Assembly: GCA_037176845.1 (NCBI GenBank) | Contig: JAYKXP010000021.1 | Location: forward strand, 496,001-560,000 | Reading direction: 5' to 3' | DNA length: 64,000 bases | DNA from: Paramarasmius palmivorus | Lineage: Eukaryota > Basidiomycota > Agaricomycetes > Agaricales > Marasmiaceae | Shown: piece after piece, positions 44,218-56,886 of the stretch | How positions within the stretch are numbered: the stretch's first letter is position 1 | Layout of the letters: each line of letters opens with the position of its first letter | Translations under genes and position numbers: made by a program | The notes under the pieces: generated by a model | Told to the model about the DNA's origin: nothing | Databases searched by the model: none | Seen by the model: only the letters and a program-made list of their open reading frames with translations

Positions 44218-47200
44218 AGAACGAACCGAGCTGGGTATCTCTTAAACTGACATCTGTCATGAACACATTCAATAGGTAAGTATATCAATTCAGCCGGTCT
44301 GTGCATCCAGTGTCCTCAGCATCATGTACTCCAGCTAGGTTCAAATTTTCAAACACCAAAGTACTAGTACGCACATGGCATTGTATATCACCGCTCAACC
44401 GTGACTGAACAGCGGACCCATGACAAATCGTGGACATCAAAAGATCATGAGACCCGCCAACTCGACGAAGTTTGAAAGTGCTAGATGTGCAAGCTTGCCC
44501 ACCTCTTGAAGACTGATCAACTTCAAGCACACTCGGACTCAGATTTAGCGCACTCATCAAGGTTGTTCCCCGAAGTTACGGCTGGTAATAACATGGCAAC
44601 TTGTGAACAATGACTCCGTTCAAGCACAGAGCCCAGACAAAAGACATTAGATTTTGTGTCCATCATCATCGAAGACCCACCATACCCCTCCTGGCGGATC
44701 GGATTGACTTCGGATACCAGATGGGGGGCCTTGAGCAATCTGCACCCCAACGACGGCTCTACCTCAGATGGCCGATCATCCGACAGATGAAAAGCAGAGT
44801 TGGATTTCGCGTTTTTGAGGGGGCCAATTGATGCGGGGAAGGCGTGTTGGGGACTCGGACAAGTAAGCTTTTTCATTCATTTTTAAGGTGATATTGGACT
44901 GAACTGGGCGTAATCGATAGTGTGCAGGTACATAGTAGGTTACACGTTGAACCGAATGAACCTTTTTGGAGCTATGTAAGGATTGAAATAGTGAATGCTG
45001 AAGAGAAAACACACCTTTGATCATTTCATAGGTCATTCTCAGCCTATTCCTTTTCTTCTGTCATCCAACAGCTCACAACACAGCCCCGTCAACACTTCTG
45101 GCTGACGGTTTGACAGCACAAGTGAACCTTGATATCCTGGTTGATGGTCCTGCGAAGTGGTAGTACTAGAACGCCCAAGCGTCAGAAGTAGCGCCCATCC
45201 AACATGACCGGGACCCTCTCAATCATCCGAGCTGATTCATCCGCATCCAATCCACCTCGCACCAACAAAACCGCGACAGCAATTCAATTTCTCGGTCATA
45301 ATGCATAACGGAGCATCAGATGTGATACTGCACCTGGGAAATGAAATGCCACAATCCGAGTGGGAGCTATCGAACACGAACCAAAGAAAAAGGCTCAGCG
45401 TTGAGGCTGTTGCACCCACTGGCATCGGACGTACCATCACGTGCATCAGCTATGCATTAAATGTTTCGGTGGAGCCAGGTGTGCGAATGACACTTTGATG
45501 AATGGTTTGTCGATCTACAGCGTTGTCAACGAACTCTGCCCGGGGCTGGGGAGATGGTACTTAGGACTACAAAAATGAATCGGGGGCAAAAGGCAAAAGC
45601 GTGGGATCAAGCTATCAAGTCCGTAGCCAACCAACTTGTTGGCGGCGCCGGTAGTTGTGCGAGACCGTGTATTATCCAGGAATGCCGAATCTTTGCGTCG
45701 CAATTCGAGACGAGGAATCCCGTCGTCATCTGATCCATGACCATCGATACGCTACAAATAAGGGTCAAAATTGACATGTCGGGTATTCATATTGGTGTGT
45801 GGTAGGGTGAGGGTCTAGTGTCACGGTGTTATATAGCGCGTAATTGAAAGAGCTAATTGAAGGAGCCCTGGCCATTCTTCAAGTTCTCTGGCCAGTTCCT
45901 GGAAACGAGTGAAAGGTTAGAAATTATGCAAGTACACATCTGACATCAATGAAGGACCCTGAAGTTGAATCGGTGTGATAGAAGCCGTGAGCCGTCGTGG
46001 CTGTTGTAAAATGCCAGCCATGAAAGTACCACGGATCCTGCACATAAAGAGGTAGATGATGACGTTGCTAGGTACTAACCTGTTAATGTGGGAAGGTGAA
46101 AATGGATATCGGACAGACCCACGTATCGACACACTCGTGTACGCTGTTAGGCCTTTAGGCCTAGCTTTAGGAGCTGCTCTTAGTTAGATGGACATCTCAT
46201 GCGTGAGTCCTGATGTACGAGCCGTAACATAAACCGTAGGATAGCCGGAGCAGTTCTGAAGATCTGAGATCTGAGGCCTGAGGCCTGAGGATGTTTCATG
46301 GGTCGACCCGTAGAGGACCATAGATCCAAGCAAGCATCAGTCAAGCCACGCAAACAGATACCCGGGTCTCCCGGGCCAGCTGGTTCGCACTAGTTCGCAC
46401 TACTATATACGTACACCGACCCATCATGATGATTTGCAAGCCTTGAAGCTTGGGTTTAGAAGCAGCGAGCTCAATACCATAACTCCGTACTCACCGTCCC
46501 CGCGCCTCGCACTCTAAGCGGGATATGTCCTCTCCACCTCCCAGGTCGTGAGCGAGAGGGCAGTGGTGAGTACGAACAAGGTTTTTTCCCTTATGTCATA
46601 TTGTACACGTCGTGCTAACCGGATTTCCGGCAGAGTTGAACGTTTTGAACGTTGATCACTGGCGGCGGAGTGAGACATCCTCCTTGTCTCTTCTCACTAC
46701 GTCGCCAGCTCACCGAGAAATTTCGCTTACCCGCCCTCTTTTTCACCCTCCCATGTTTTTTGACATTGTATTTGTATTCTTTTTCTTACTTCTTTTTATG
46801 ACTTCTCCTATGTACAATACTCATGTATCACCATTGCCTCACGATCTCGAATCAAAATGGGCCCCGCCTCCTCGGTTGCGGGCTTGGTTTTTGGCTAACG
46901 AGACTTGACGCGAGCGTTGATACGTTGATACGTTGATAAGCCATTGGTTCGAGTTAAGGCCTTGAGAGTCGAGCCCACCATCCGCTGAGTCTTTGACTCT
47001 GAAGTCAGCTGGGCAGTGCATTTTGTTCGTACAAAAATGAACACAAGATCTGGATCGTCACGAGTCCCAAGTGCAATTCATACTCGCCGAGTCAACTTGA
47101 ACTGAAGGCCGTTTTACGCTCTTCGCTGATTTACCATTCAAACAAACTTGAATACATACAGGATGCATAGACGTTACGCATCTCTCCAAGAAGGGACCTG

Positions 47201-47234
47201 ATCGATGATCAAGACTCAAGAGCGTAGACTATTC
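44218..47234. other. no gene supported
   Basis: Minus-strand frames 44876-44523 and 44560-44285 overlap and could be pieces of one old gene, but show no domain. Plus-strand frames at 45237-45500 and 46612-46908 are equally unsupported. A short GAGGCCTGAGG repeat lies at about 46268-46290. Confidence 0.35.
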
Positions 47235-47340
47235 AGCTCGCTCTTCAAGTGGTGACCAGAACCGTCCGTACACTGGTATATCAGTTTTTTCCCCGGGTAT
47301 CTGTGCTTCTGAACACGATCTGACGCTTCTTAAGTTAGAT
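47235..47340 (-). pseudogene. faint zinc-finger family relic
   Basis: Plus-strand words CTCTTCAAGT..GTGA, CGTCCGTACACTGGTA and TTTTTTCCCCGGGTATCTG correspond in order to the finger 1 exon of copy 8 on the minus strand (53041-53125). Too decayed to read as protein. Confidence 0.4.
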
Positions 47341-49361
47341 CATGGGTTGCTCGACTCGGGAGTGAGCAGACTCTATTCCAGATTGACACGGGGGTGGGGT
47401 GGTGTTATAGATTCAGCAACTGCTGTTTAGTGGGACAAGCCACGGGCCATCGGCATGGGAAATCCGGAGTGGGGTCGTGGCATAGGATACGCGAGCTGAT
47501 ACACACATAGAAGATCGGGCGCAAAATTGCCTTTATCGCCTTCAAGTTGAAGAAACGCCAAGTCTCGTTCGAGGGACACAGTAGTTCGGACAATTCTTCC
47601 ATACCATCTTCTGTATCCTGGGACTCTGTTGTTGGGCCAGAAGTATCTATTGTAGATCAAGGCACGCTTTGCCATCAATTTCCCACTCAAATTAGGAACT
47701 CCGAGTCTTAACCAAACCGGTTGAACTGGTTTGGCTTAACGTGTTAAAGCCGTGATATAGACGTTGATCAATACGTCCATCGGTTTACTAATACAAATAA
47801 CAAGTTGCGCCAGTGGCTCGGGAACCTGGATAGTCGAGCTGAGCTGTGGGGAATTCCCTTGATTTTAGGGTGTTTGGACCAACTTCGCTCGTTAGACTCA
47901 GAAATACCACGTCATGTCAATCGCGACCATCCCGCGCAAGTTCGACTCAACCCGTTCTGTGGGCAAATTCGCAGTGGGCTTGACTCGTACATAGGAACCA
48001 CCCGCAGCGGCGTTCGATGATAGTTCAACAAGATCAAACCTTGCCGCGACGCAGAAGTGAGCAGGGCCCCAACTCGTTAAGCAGCGAGTCACTTCGGTTT
48101 GACAAGTACTAGTGTTCGATCTCACCACGCTCTTTCATCTTTCTTTGTCATCATGTTCGACATAAGCATTCAATGGTTTATATCCGAATCGGAAATGATC
48201 GGCACCCTGAAAGTTGAACTGAACTGATGCATTGCTTGAAGACAACTGTCCGAGTCGCGTGCTGTCGCATCTGACAGGAACAACATTACTTACTACACAA
48301 TGCAATCTGAGAAGCAGAGCTCTCGGGCTGGGCAGTAAATCCAACGGTCTTGCGAACCAGCTTGGTTAGACAGGGTCTGAATGACCCTGACATGAACAGG
48401 CCTAGTACATCCAGCGTGCGGCCCCTGTCACTGACCAGGTCAAACAAGGCTGCTCGTTTATGCGAGCTTACGCTTGTGATTGGTTCTATGTTCCATGGAA
48501 TTATCTTGAACAGTATGTATTATTCAAAACTGCTTGCTTAGGCTCATCCGTCACTCGAGCATTCAAGCTTCGAGTACTCTACAACGGTCAAGGATGGCAA
48601 CTTGACGACCATTCCTTCAGTTCGAGTTGCGAGATGATCCTGACTGAACCTGCAAAAGACAGATTGCAAACAGTGAGGAAGGCACCATACTGAAGATGTG
48701 CTCCATATAGCGTTTTTAACGCGTCATTTGAAAGCGAAAGCTATTCTTTTGTCCAACTGGCCTGAGATTCAGATTAGATCGTCTGGTCGGAGAGACAGGC
48801 GTTCATTACATACTAGGAAGATGGATATCCAGTTAGATAGCAAAAGCTGTATCGACAATTTAGCCCTTCTAAGAGCGGTGGGCGCCTACGGGACAACTTC
48901 TAGTCAGCTCAACATGCAACAGATGAATAGTAACTCCCCTTGTGAGTATCCACCCTAAAGTTAGTTGAAGAGAGTCTGCTGTTACCGTAGCATGCGTGGA
49001 TCAAGTGATAATGCGGTCTATCGGATATGAGTCAGAGTGTTTATCGTGACTGCAGAACTTCGACACGGTTATGGATTTGTTGGGACGATTCGTCGAGTAT
49101 AAAAGCATAAGGCAGAAAACAAAGGTCTTAGACCTAGCTTGTGTAACTATATCAATTTCCGTAATCCTGACAGGAAGAGGCCCACAGACGCACCAAGAAC
49201 CTAGGCAATCGTAACGTTCCATCTCTTTATCGCAGTCTCTATAATCTCCTACTTTGAGATGAACACTTCTGGGCGTGACCTATTGAAGTTAAACCAACTT
49301 CATTTGAGCATGGAAAGATGACTCGTGAAGCGAGCCCATTACACTTCGTACAGTCTGAACC
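47341..49361. other. no gene supported
   Basis: Several 60-90 codon ORFs on both strands, none with a recognisable domain. Confidence 0.35.
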
Positions 49362-49445
49362 TTGCGATTGACCAAAGTCGTAGGTGTGTTGAGCTCCGGC
49401 GATAGCGATTAGGTTTCCGCCCTCGATAGCGAAAGAGGAGGAACC
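49362..49445 (-). pseudogene. orphan exon with a motif like the N-terminus of basidiomycete NLR-type proteins
   Basis: Reads GSSSFAIEGGNLIAIAGAQH after an AG acceptor; a 56-bp GTGAAC-CAG intron (49501-49446) would lie before it. Many Agaricomycete NACHT proteins begin with a similar ISGGNF..VAGD stretch (from memory). No in-frame ATG was found upstream and no NTPase domain downstream, so at best a relic. Confidence 0.3.
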
Positions 49446-49501
49446 CTGAAAGAGCGTCATGAGGACTAGATGGAGAAAGAAAGCCTGCGTACGGAGTTCA
49501 C

Positions 49502-51269
49502 CTTGACGGCTGGATAGCATCAGTAAGTATTTAGCACCAGCTAACACCGCGCATTCCAGGAATTAGATCACAGTGATCTCTTCACTGTGGGCCACACGCG
49601 TCATATATGGTTGTACGAGACTAGCGTCGCTCCAACGTTATTCGGTGAGACGGAATTACTGCCCTTCTCCGTGTGAGACTGCTCGAGTTCAGGGAATAGA
49701 GAAAGGAAGATTTGATTTCGACTCCTTAGTATACAGGTGTTAACGCTTTTGGCGCCCTTGTCAAACAATCGCGTTCAGTGGCAGGGGAAATTCCTCTGCC
49801 CATACGACGAGCTATAGCAATCTGTAGGTGAATCGGCTCCTCCCCAAGCAGCCTAGATGATAGCCTAGTGATAAGCACAACGTCGAGCTCAAGAAATAGA
49901 ATACACACCTCTGGATCCCTGCGCTCCTCGATGATGACAGCATGCACATTGCACCTCCGTTTTGAAAAACCTCGACATGTGTATCGCGTTGGTGGGGCAT
50001 GTAACCCTGGAGATCCTGAACGAAGGGGAGGTCAGCTAAAAGACAAATCCCGAATGAAAAAGACCGTACCACCTACAACACAGCTACAATCGAGCTGCAC
50101 GGATATACACTATCGACACAACGCATAACTATGATTCAGGGATCCTGAGCCTTGACATCGTAGCTGGAGACAAGGGAGGCAGCGTGAATATTCCAGCGTA
50201 AAGTCCGGTGCTGAGTTCTTTCTACGTTGTCTCTTGCGAGATACCACAGTCCGTGGTCAATTGGTTTCCTCTACGCCGGCTACATGACCAGCAATCACGC
50301 TCCGGAACGCTAATTGCGGCCAAGCTCGACGTGTTGAATGTACCAGTGACATATGATACTGGGCAGGCGTGGGTTTTCAGGTCTTCATGTCGAAATTTTT
50401 GTGTCATCGATGGTACCTGGGCAGCCTAATTGTAGTCCCCTTAGCTCCTAGAAACGAGGAAGAAAAGGATGGGCATACGCACCTAAAGGCCAGAAGCTAT
50501 CCGACTAGACACTGTGATTGCCCTGACTCCGAATCCTTGAATAGCTGTGGGTTGTCGAGCCCGACATCGGTATTGAACCGACGTATGGATCCTATAATCC
50601 GAGGAATTTATGGTGTAGGAAGACTTTTTAGTCTTCCTATAGGTTTTAAGGACGCTACTGAGTGATTCGTCAATTCGGAGGAGAAAGGGCAGGTACTAAC
50701 GGTGGTGGACTCACCACATTCTAGAAAGCTCCCGATTTATGAGAATTAGGGTACCTAGCCGCGTCTGTTTGTGTATCCATAACTGCTTCAAGGGCCGCCA
50801 AAATTTTGGAGGCTTTATGGGAGATTCAAAGGGTGGTAAGAATGGAAGGTTGCGGTACAAGTTGAAGAGACGCGTCCTGGTCGGACGGTATGACCTGGAT
50901 ATAACTCTCTCATCAACGGTCGTCATCATCATGCATAAGCCTCGACGCTCTAGCCTGCAGTGATGTCCGTGCTTGAAAAGGTGTCTCCTCAGGTGCGTTT
51001 TTGTTATGTACTGGACAGAGCAGTAATTAAAGTATTCCATAAGGTCCTCTTACGAATGTGGTACTCGAATCAAGCAAACATTTCATATCCACTCTGCGGT
51101 CGACCCCCAGATGCAATCCACACCTCAAACACCATCTTGATCCGAGAAACCTCATTTGAATGCAGGAAGCATTGAGGGGGAAAAGCTAGCGAATGCTCAT
51201 TTCGAATTCCAGGCCCCAGGGCTCAAAACCAGCATCGACCCTAATCCGTCGAGGTTCAAATGACCCGGT
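49502..51269. other. no gene supported
   Basis: A minus-strand reading near 51040-50970 (YCSVQYITKTHLRRHL) has zinc-finger-like spacing but only one Cys; it may be a relic of another finger family. Nothing else seen. Confidence 0.35.
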
Positions 51270-52330
51270 CTTGGCCTTGCTTTGAGCCCACTTGGAGTAG
51301 TAAGACGACGAAGGGAGATCATAATAGCTTTTGGTGCGTCTAATCTTCTCACAATTTCAAGAGCTAACGCTAATCCTGAAGCCAGGTCGATAAACCTCGA
51401 CAACGACACGATTCGAACCGGACCAAGACACCGCCATCCCTTATCCAACGCAGCTCGTGCGTGCTGGACACGTCTGGCTTGATGTCCGTAATACCAATTT
51501 CACGATGGAGGTCAAGAACATTACATTATGCATTCAAAAAGGAACCTGACGGGGAATCTCATTGGTCTGTTTTCTGCGAAGTCTCGCATGCCTGACGATT
51601 TTCTATCTTCACGCCGGAAATCTGATATCTCCAGTACGAGAGCTTCATGAATATGCACTCCGATAAATGGATTATGACCTTTCGCGGGCGACGTACGACG
51701 GTAAATCTCCCGCTAGGTCAAGGTAAGAGCAAAATCCGATACTACATATGGCGACTGAGTGCTGCAGGACCAAGTAGACGTCAAGATATTGTGGGATGCC
51801 TGGGCAGGTCTAGCACAAGCAAAATGTGGAGACCAAGTTGGGTCTTCTGTCTTTCACGCCCGAACGAGTCACGCTGATCACCCACGTAGGTCACATCGCG
51901 ACCGCCAGTCATCAAGTCAAACTGGTGCTAGTGTTCTGCGTCGTTACGAGCTCAGCTGCTGGGACACAGACATTTCTGCCAGAAATTATGACGAGACGTC
52001 GTTCGGATTACCGGTACCCACAATTACCTCGCCGAACTCCCGCTCAATAAGAGAAAAGGCTAATGACAAGTTCCGAATTTTTCACAATCAGCATCCAATG
52101 TAGAGGTTTCAATCTTGGACCTACTCCGATACGAAAGGAGGACACATCAGCTCTTGGTGCGTTTCTTCATCTCTTCCTCTCGTTGCTCCTGGAGCTGACG
52201 TGGCTACTCAAGAACACCATCCATACAGGACGAACCAAACGATCGCATGTCCTCTATCCAATGCAGCATAGGCACGCTGGACACGTCGAGTTCGATTGAT
52301 GTTTCGCTGCAGATGCTTCATCTTGTAGAC
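51270..52330. repeat. two diverged direct copies, about 0.83 kb apart
   Basis: The stretch 51270-51500 resembles 52110-52320. Shared words in order are TTGGTGCGT, CATCC/CTCTTATCCAA..GCAGC, and GCTGGACACGTC followed by TTGATG. The level is low (perhaps 65-70 percent). Confidence 0.35.
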
Positions 52331-52788
52331 GGGGAGCAATGTACTATGCAAGTCGTTCGCGAAAAACTAGTCCAGTGCTATGTTTTTGTACTCGACGGCG
52401 TTGTAGTAACGCACAATCTCGCTCTGGAAAGCACGAACTCCCGACGTGGCGCTGAATTTTCATGAAGGTAATCAGTTTCGCACCAAGCCCATTAGACTTT
52501 TTCTGTGAAATCCGGCACCGCGGCCCATACGATGGAAAGGCCGAATCCTTCTCGCACCTGTCTTTGTCGTAGGCTCAGATGAATTGCATGCTGTCGCGTT
52601 ATACCACGTAACTCGGAGGTGCAGGGTCACAGGCACACTGCAGAAACATGGTCGGTCTTATGTCTTAAATGCTCAACCACGCCAGGCTTATCACATATGC
52701 AGTATTTACTACTTCTAAGAATCCATCTGGAGCTACTTAGTGTTTCCAAGGCGTGACGGAAATAGCACTAGTAAGTATCTGTGGTCTG
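52331..52788. other. 3' flank of zinc-finger copy 8, no gene
   Basis: Weak similarity of 52620-52730 to 41340-41460 (shared GTCTTA..TGCTTAAA), the 3' flank of copy 7, suggesting that the duplicated unit extends beyond the gene. Confidence 0.35.
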
Positions 52789-53616
52789 TTATACTTGCCC
52801 ACGAGCCTGATTGTAGGAAAAAGATATCTCGGCGGAAGATACGCCTGAGGCATAATTTGACTCCCCAGCAATCTTGGAGGGACTTGATCTGCACGATTTG
52901 GTGTGCCGTTTGATGTCCGATTTGGTGACCGCCCTCTTGGAGCAGAAAGGACATTTGTATGGTGTCTTTCCCAGATGAGAATTAATATGATCTAAATACA
53001 TCGTTAGCCAGATCCACTGGATTTCTGGGCGGGAGCTCACTTTGCAAGTTGTGACGAGTGGTCAAGGTAGCGGTGCAAGGAGGAAAATCTGTACACCGGT
53101 ACAATTTTCTCCCCGGGAGTCTGCGCTTTTCACTGGCAGCCCGGACATTCTCTGTTGCCACAACCTTCTTCACATTCTGTAACTCGATGTCAGGCGCTGC
53201 CGGATTCTGTTGTGGCTCAAGAAGGATGTCGGGTGCTGTGATATAGGTGTGATCGACGTTGGTAGTCGTGATGGGCCTTTGGACAGTGGTGTTGTAGGAA
53301 GCCATCCCTTCCTGTAAGTGGATATGGTCTGACCATGGCATATACGAGGACTGATAGTCATACAGACGGTTGGTCGCGATACTGTTCTCATGGTTATAAG
53401 GGATGGGCTTCGCCGCGTAGCTTCCTGTATCTGAATGTTAAATCATTCACTCGAGTTTGACAATAGATTTGGTGACCTTGCGATTGTATGCTCCAAGCCT
53501 CGCTCAGGAAAGATAGGTCGCCGCTATCGCGCGCTACGACGCTGGTTAAAATAAGTTTGATGGGGATACGGATTCAAGGCAAACATCATGGCGTACCGAT
53601 CAGCCTCAGCGTCCAT
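52789..53616 (-). CDS. two-finger C2H2/C2HC zinc-finger protein, copy 8
   Basis: Four exons on the minus strand: 53616-53597, 53541-53477, 53430-53041 and 52991-52789, 225 aa, junction phases 2, 1, 1. Exon 1 encodes MDAEAD plus two bases. Exon 2 ends SEAWSIQSQ, the family motif. Finger 1 is CTDFPPC-X12-H-X3-H, split by the intron 53040-52992. The linker is SHLGKTPY, finger 2 is CPFC-X12-H-X3-C, and the tail is RSSPSKIAGES, ending GQV. A duplicated 30-bp palindromic unit lies 145 bp upstream of the start. Function unknown. Confidence 0.8.
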
Positions 53617-53760
53617 AGAGCTATTACCTGTTGCGCTCAGGTTTTGACTACGGGTGGGTTAATGATTCTTGTGGCCGATTTGAGGAGTCAGGTTCTGTGG
53701 CTTTGGAGATTATATTCGTAGTCCTTTTATGTTCTCTTTGAAACATACTTGCTGTATGTG

Positions 53761-53820
53761 CAAGGTGACTTATGAGGCCTGTCATGACAGCAAGGTGACT
53801 TATGAGGCCTGTCATGACAG
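53761..53820. repeat. two tandem 30-bp units with a 12-bp palindrome, upstream of zinc-finger copy 8
   Basis: Units 53761-53790 and 53791-53820 are identical, starting CAAGGTGACTTATGAGGCC and ending in the perfect palindrome CTGTCATGACAG. They lie 145-205 bp upstream of the start codon of copy 8, so they could be a promoter element. Confidence 0.6.
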
Positions 53821-56800
53821 CAAGGTGGACTGATTTCCCTGGACTGTGATCTGCAGACTCGAGACGTTAGTGGCCAGGACAAAGTTGTAAGTATGTGGCT
53901 GTCGACTCTCATATCGGGACATTTATCCGGCCTTGTGCGCTACGCACCCACATCCAAAATACTACCCTTCTGATACCGAATGCATCGGGCAGTGAATCAT
54001 AGTATAAATATTGCATACTACTACTGCCGCTACACATCAATGCTCTGAGTCCTGGCAATCGATCGTGACTGCGATTGAAACCTTGATGCAATCACCAAAA
54101 TTCAATGAACAAAACAATCAGAATCCGATTTTCGACTTTCATTCCCCATCGTTACGAATACGGAACCGCCATGGTGTCTAATGTGGCTTTGATGACCGGA
54201 ATCCATTCCAGAGCTCTTTCGAAAAGAGGGTCATCACCTGGTTTTGAAGTCGAAACCACTTCAAAATTCAAAAGTAATTCTCAGACACGTTTTTGCGAAA
54301 AAAGGGCTCCGGGCGATCCTTGCAAAGGGTCCCCCCGAGGGACACTCAGAGCCCGTTTTGCTAATTTTTGACTGTAAGAATCGTTTTTGAATTTTCAAGG
54401 AATTTTTGGGACTAAGTGCCCGTTTGTTCCGACACGTACTGTCCCCGTTTTGAAAGAGCCTATCTTGAGTAATGCTGTGAACGATCTGTTCACCACCTAC
54501 CTGAGCGGGATATTGATCGGAGGTGCTCGAAGGTGTGTGGCGCTCAAGAACGGGTAAATAGGCAGCAGCCGCTGAGATTTCCATAATCCACTTCTCTAAC
54601 AGCCTCTCGGTTCCACTGTGCAGGTAACAGCTTGAGGCGGCAATCTGACAGGTCCTGTCTCAAAGAACACCTAGCGACAAGTTTGTTCGTGTAAGATGAA
54701 GAAACGTAGCATGTCCTCGTGGAGTACTCGGAGGTCCGACGGAACATGAGGCGCTTCGTATGCAGGGAGTGTACCACTATCTATTGAGTTGGCGGTGCTG
54801 TTTCATACTGAGTGGATCTTGGTTCTGTATAGCGGTAAGCCACAGTTTTGTTTATTTGAACGTTAACTGATACAGGCGAACAGTACAGCGTTTAACGTTA
54901 CAGCTGCATGTGCGCTAGGACGATCCTTTAGCATTTGCGTTCGCCAGGCTTGCAGGCGCAGCTTTGAGGGATGGTGAGCAGAAATTCGAGCAAGATAAGG
55001 ACGGCCAACGCACTTTTCGCTGCAGTTGCAGGTGCCAGAGCCACAATTAACTTGGCAAACTGGTATTCTAGTCTACGAACATAATTTGTGAGCCTTGAAT
55101 ATAGGAGATAGGTACCGCGAAACTTACGGTGAACATCGTTAGCTTTGGGTGAGTAGTTTGTCTGAAATTCTTCCGCAGTTCCGCTCGAGAAGCTAGACTT
55201 TGATGCTATCTGCTGACGGAATTTGCCGCGACTCTAGAAAATGTCATGGACATTTGGGACTACACCTAAAAGGTTTTAGCTTAAAGTCATAATTGATAGA
55301 CATCTGGCGGCGGATAGGGCAGTTCAAAGGGAGAAATTTTAAGACTAGACATCAAATTACACCTCCAGCACGGGCAAAAAGAACGCTTGGCAACGAACAT
55401 ACGACCCAGATTGCAGTTTTCTGCGCTCGATAATAATTTTCGTACGGAAAGGCCGCGGAAACCGTGTAGTCACTGATCATTGTCTAAATAGTCCATCCAT
55501 CGATGTAAGTCTCCGTTGGACGAACATAGACTCGAATCTCGAATCGATCCGTGCAAGTAAGTCGATACCGTTATAAGACGCTGGCGGGCAGCCCATTTGG
55601 TTTGAAGTCAGGAATGCGACGAATATTCTGGTATGTTTGTGGTGATGGTTCAAGTTGAGAGTGGGACTCGGGGCCGAGCCTGGCAAGACCGTGTGACTTT
55701 CTTTTCCTCAAGCCCCAACAATCAGCCGATGAGAAACAAGAATTTGAAGAAACCCAACATGAAAGCACGCCGAACTCCTTGGAGCCTCAGTTGGATAGGG
55801 AAAATAGCTCGCCCTGTCAGATTCAGCGCTGGAGCAGTAAAAGATATCCCTTGGGCGGAAGGAATGGTTAGCTCGAAGAGCCTCGGAGGAATGTAGAGGA
55901 CTTGGTGTAGGGATTGTTTCATATCAAGCGATATTGGGTCTAGGGGGGACCAGGGATAGTTGTTTCCCTTCGTTGGAGATATGTCAAGGATCGGTCTAGG
56001 TCTGGAAGCTGGTACGTGTATTCGCTAGGGTTGCTTTGTGCAATACTGAGGGTCATACGCAGAGTTCGATGGTATTGACGTCGCGGCCAGTGTCAGTACG
56101 GCCAGATGCTGTTTCGTCTGACGGCGAAAATGGTGTCCAAACCGTCGATTAAGCCGCAAAGGCCTTGCAAGTGAACCAGGCGGACCAGCTAGGTTCCATG
56201 GTCGTCGCTAGAACATTCATATGTCTCCTTGTACACCACAACGATCCATCCATTCAGCTCTTCCTGCAGATATCCCTTCTCAGGTGATCTACATCAACTC
56301 TAAAGAACGACCTGCTCCATCTATGGCTCACCAAAGAGCGCGATCACTGCTCCCCCAATCGAACATGCAGACGTGGATCAGGGCATGTTGTCGCCGAAGA
56401 GAGTGCAATGGATGCAGGACCCGATACAAATACGGAAACAGAGGCACCCGTGGAAGAGGAAGATTCTCACCAGCTTGGTGGTTGTATACTTGCCATATGA
56501 AGCCGAAAAATCGTTTTATCTGGTACGTACTTATGCTATGTGGGATCGCGGTATGAGGAATGGTCATGCGGTCGAATGGTGTCACTCATTTCACTCTAAT
56601 GAGTGTGCTCCCAACGCCTTCAAGGTACGAAATGCCTGCTTGAATCGGACACCTCACACTGACCGCGTTTCCTTTGTATGGCAGGCGTCTAAGGACATGT
56701 GGGAGCAGCGTGAAACCCGATTCCCAGACCTTGATGGCTGCGAAGCCGTGTTGATAACTATGATGCATGATGACGGAGATCTCATACGGACAAACCTCGG

Positions 56801-56886
56801 TGGATAGCCCTGGAACAAGTACCGGTGCACTGGATTACATCTAGTGTTCCTGAATCTTTCATCAACGCTCGAACTTTTCTTCTCCC
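53821..56886. other. no gene supported
   Basis: Best candidates were ORFs at 55633-55896 and 56373-56807 on the plus strand. The latter overlaps other frames, one acidic (APVEEEDSHQLGG), and has no clear start or domain. The stretch 54200-54450 has A/T runs and may be an old transposon remnant. Confidence 0.35.

Noticed and set aside
44285..44876. Overlapping minus-strand frames as a gene
   Set aside because: No splice site joins the two frames cleanly and no motif is recognised.
51400..51440. GATTCGAACC, resembling the complement of a tRNA B box
   Set aside because: No acceptor stem or anticodon arm fits around it.
54200..54450. A/T-run rich segment that looked like a transposon related to 29690-29860
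   Set aside because: Only short words are shared and no ends could be defined.
56221..56812. Possible gene upstream of the GPI-anchored protein
   Set aside because: Three overlapping frames, no domain, no consistent start or splice frame.
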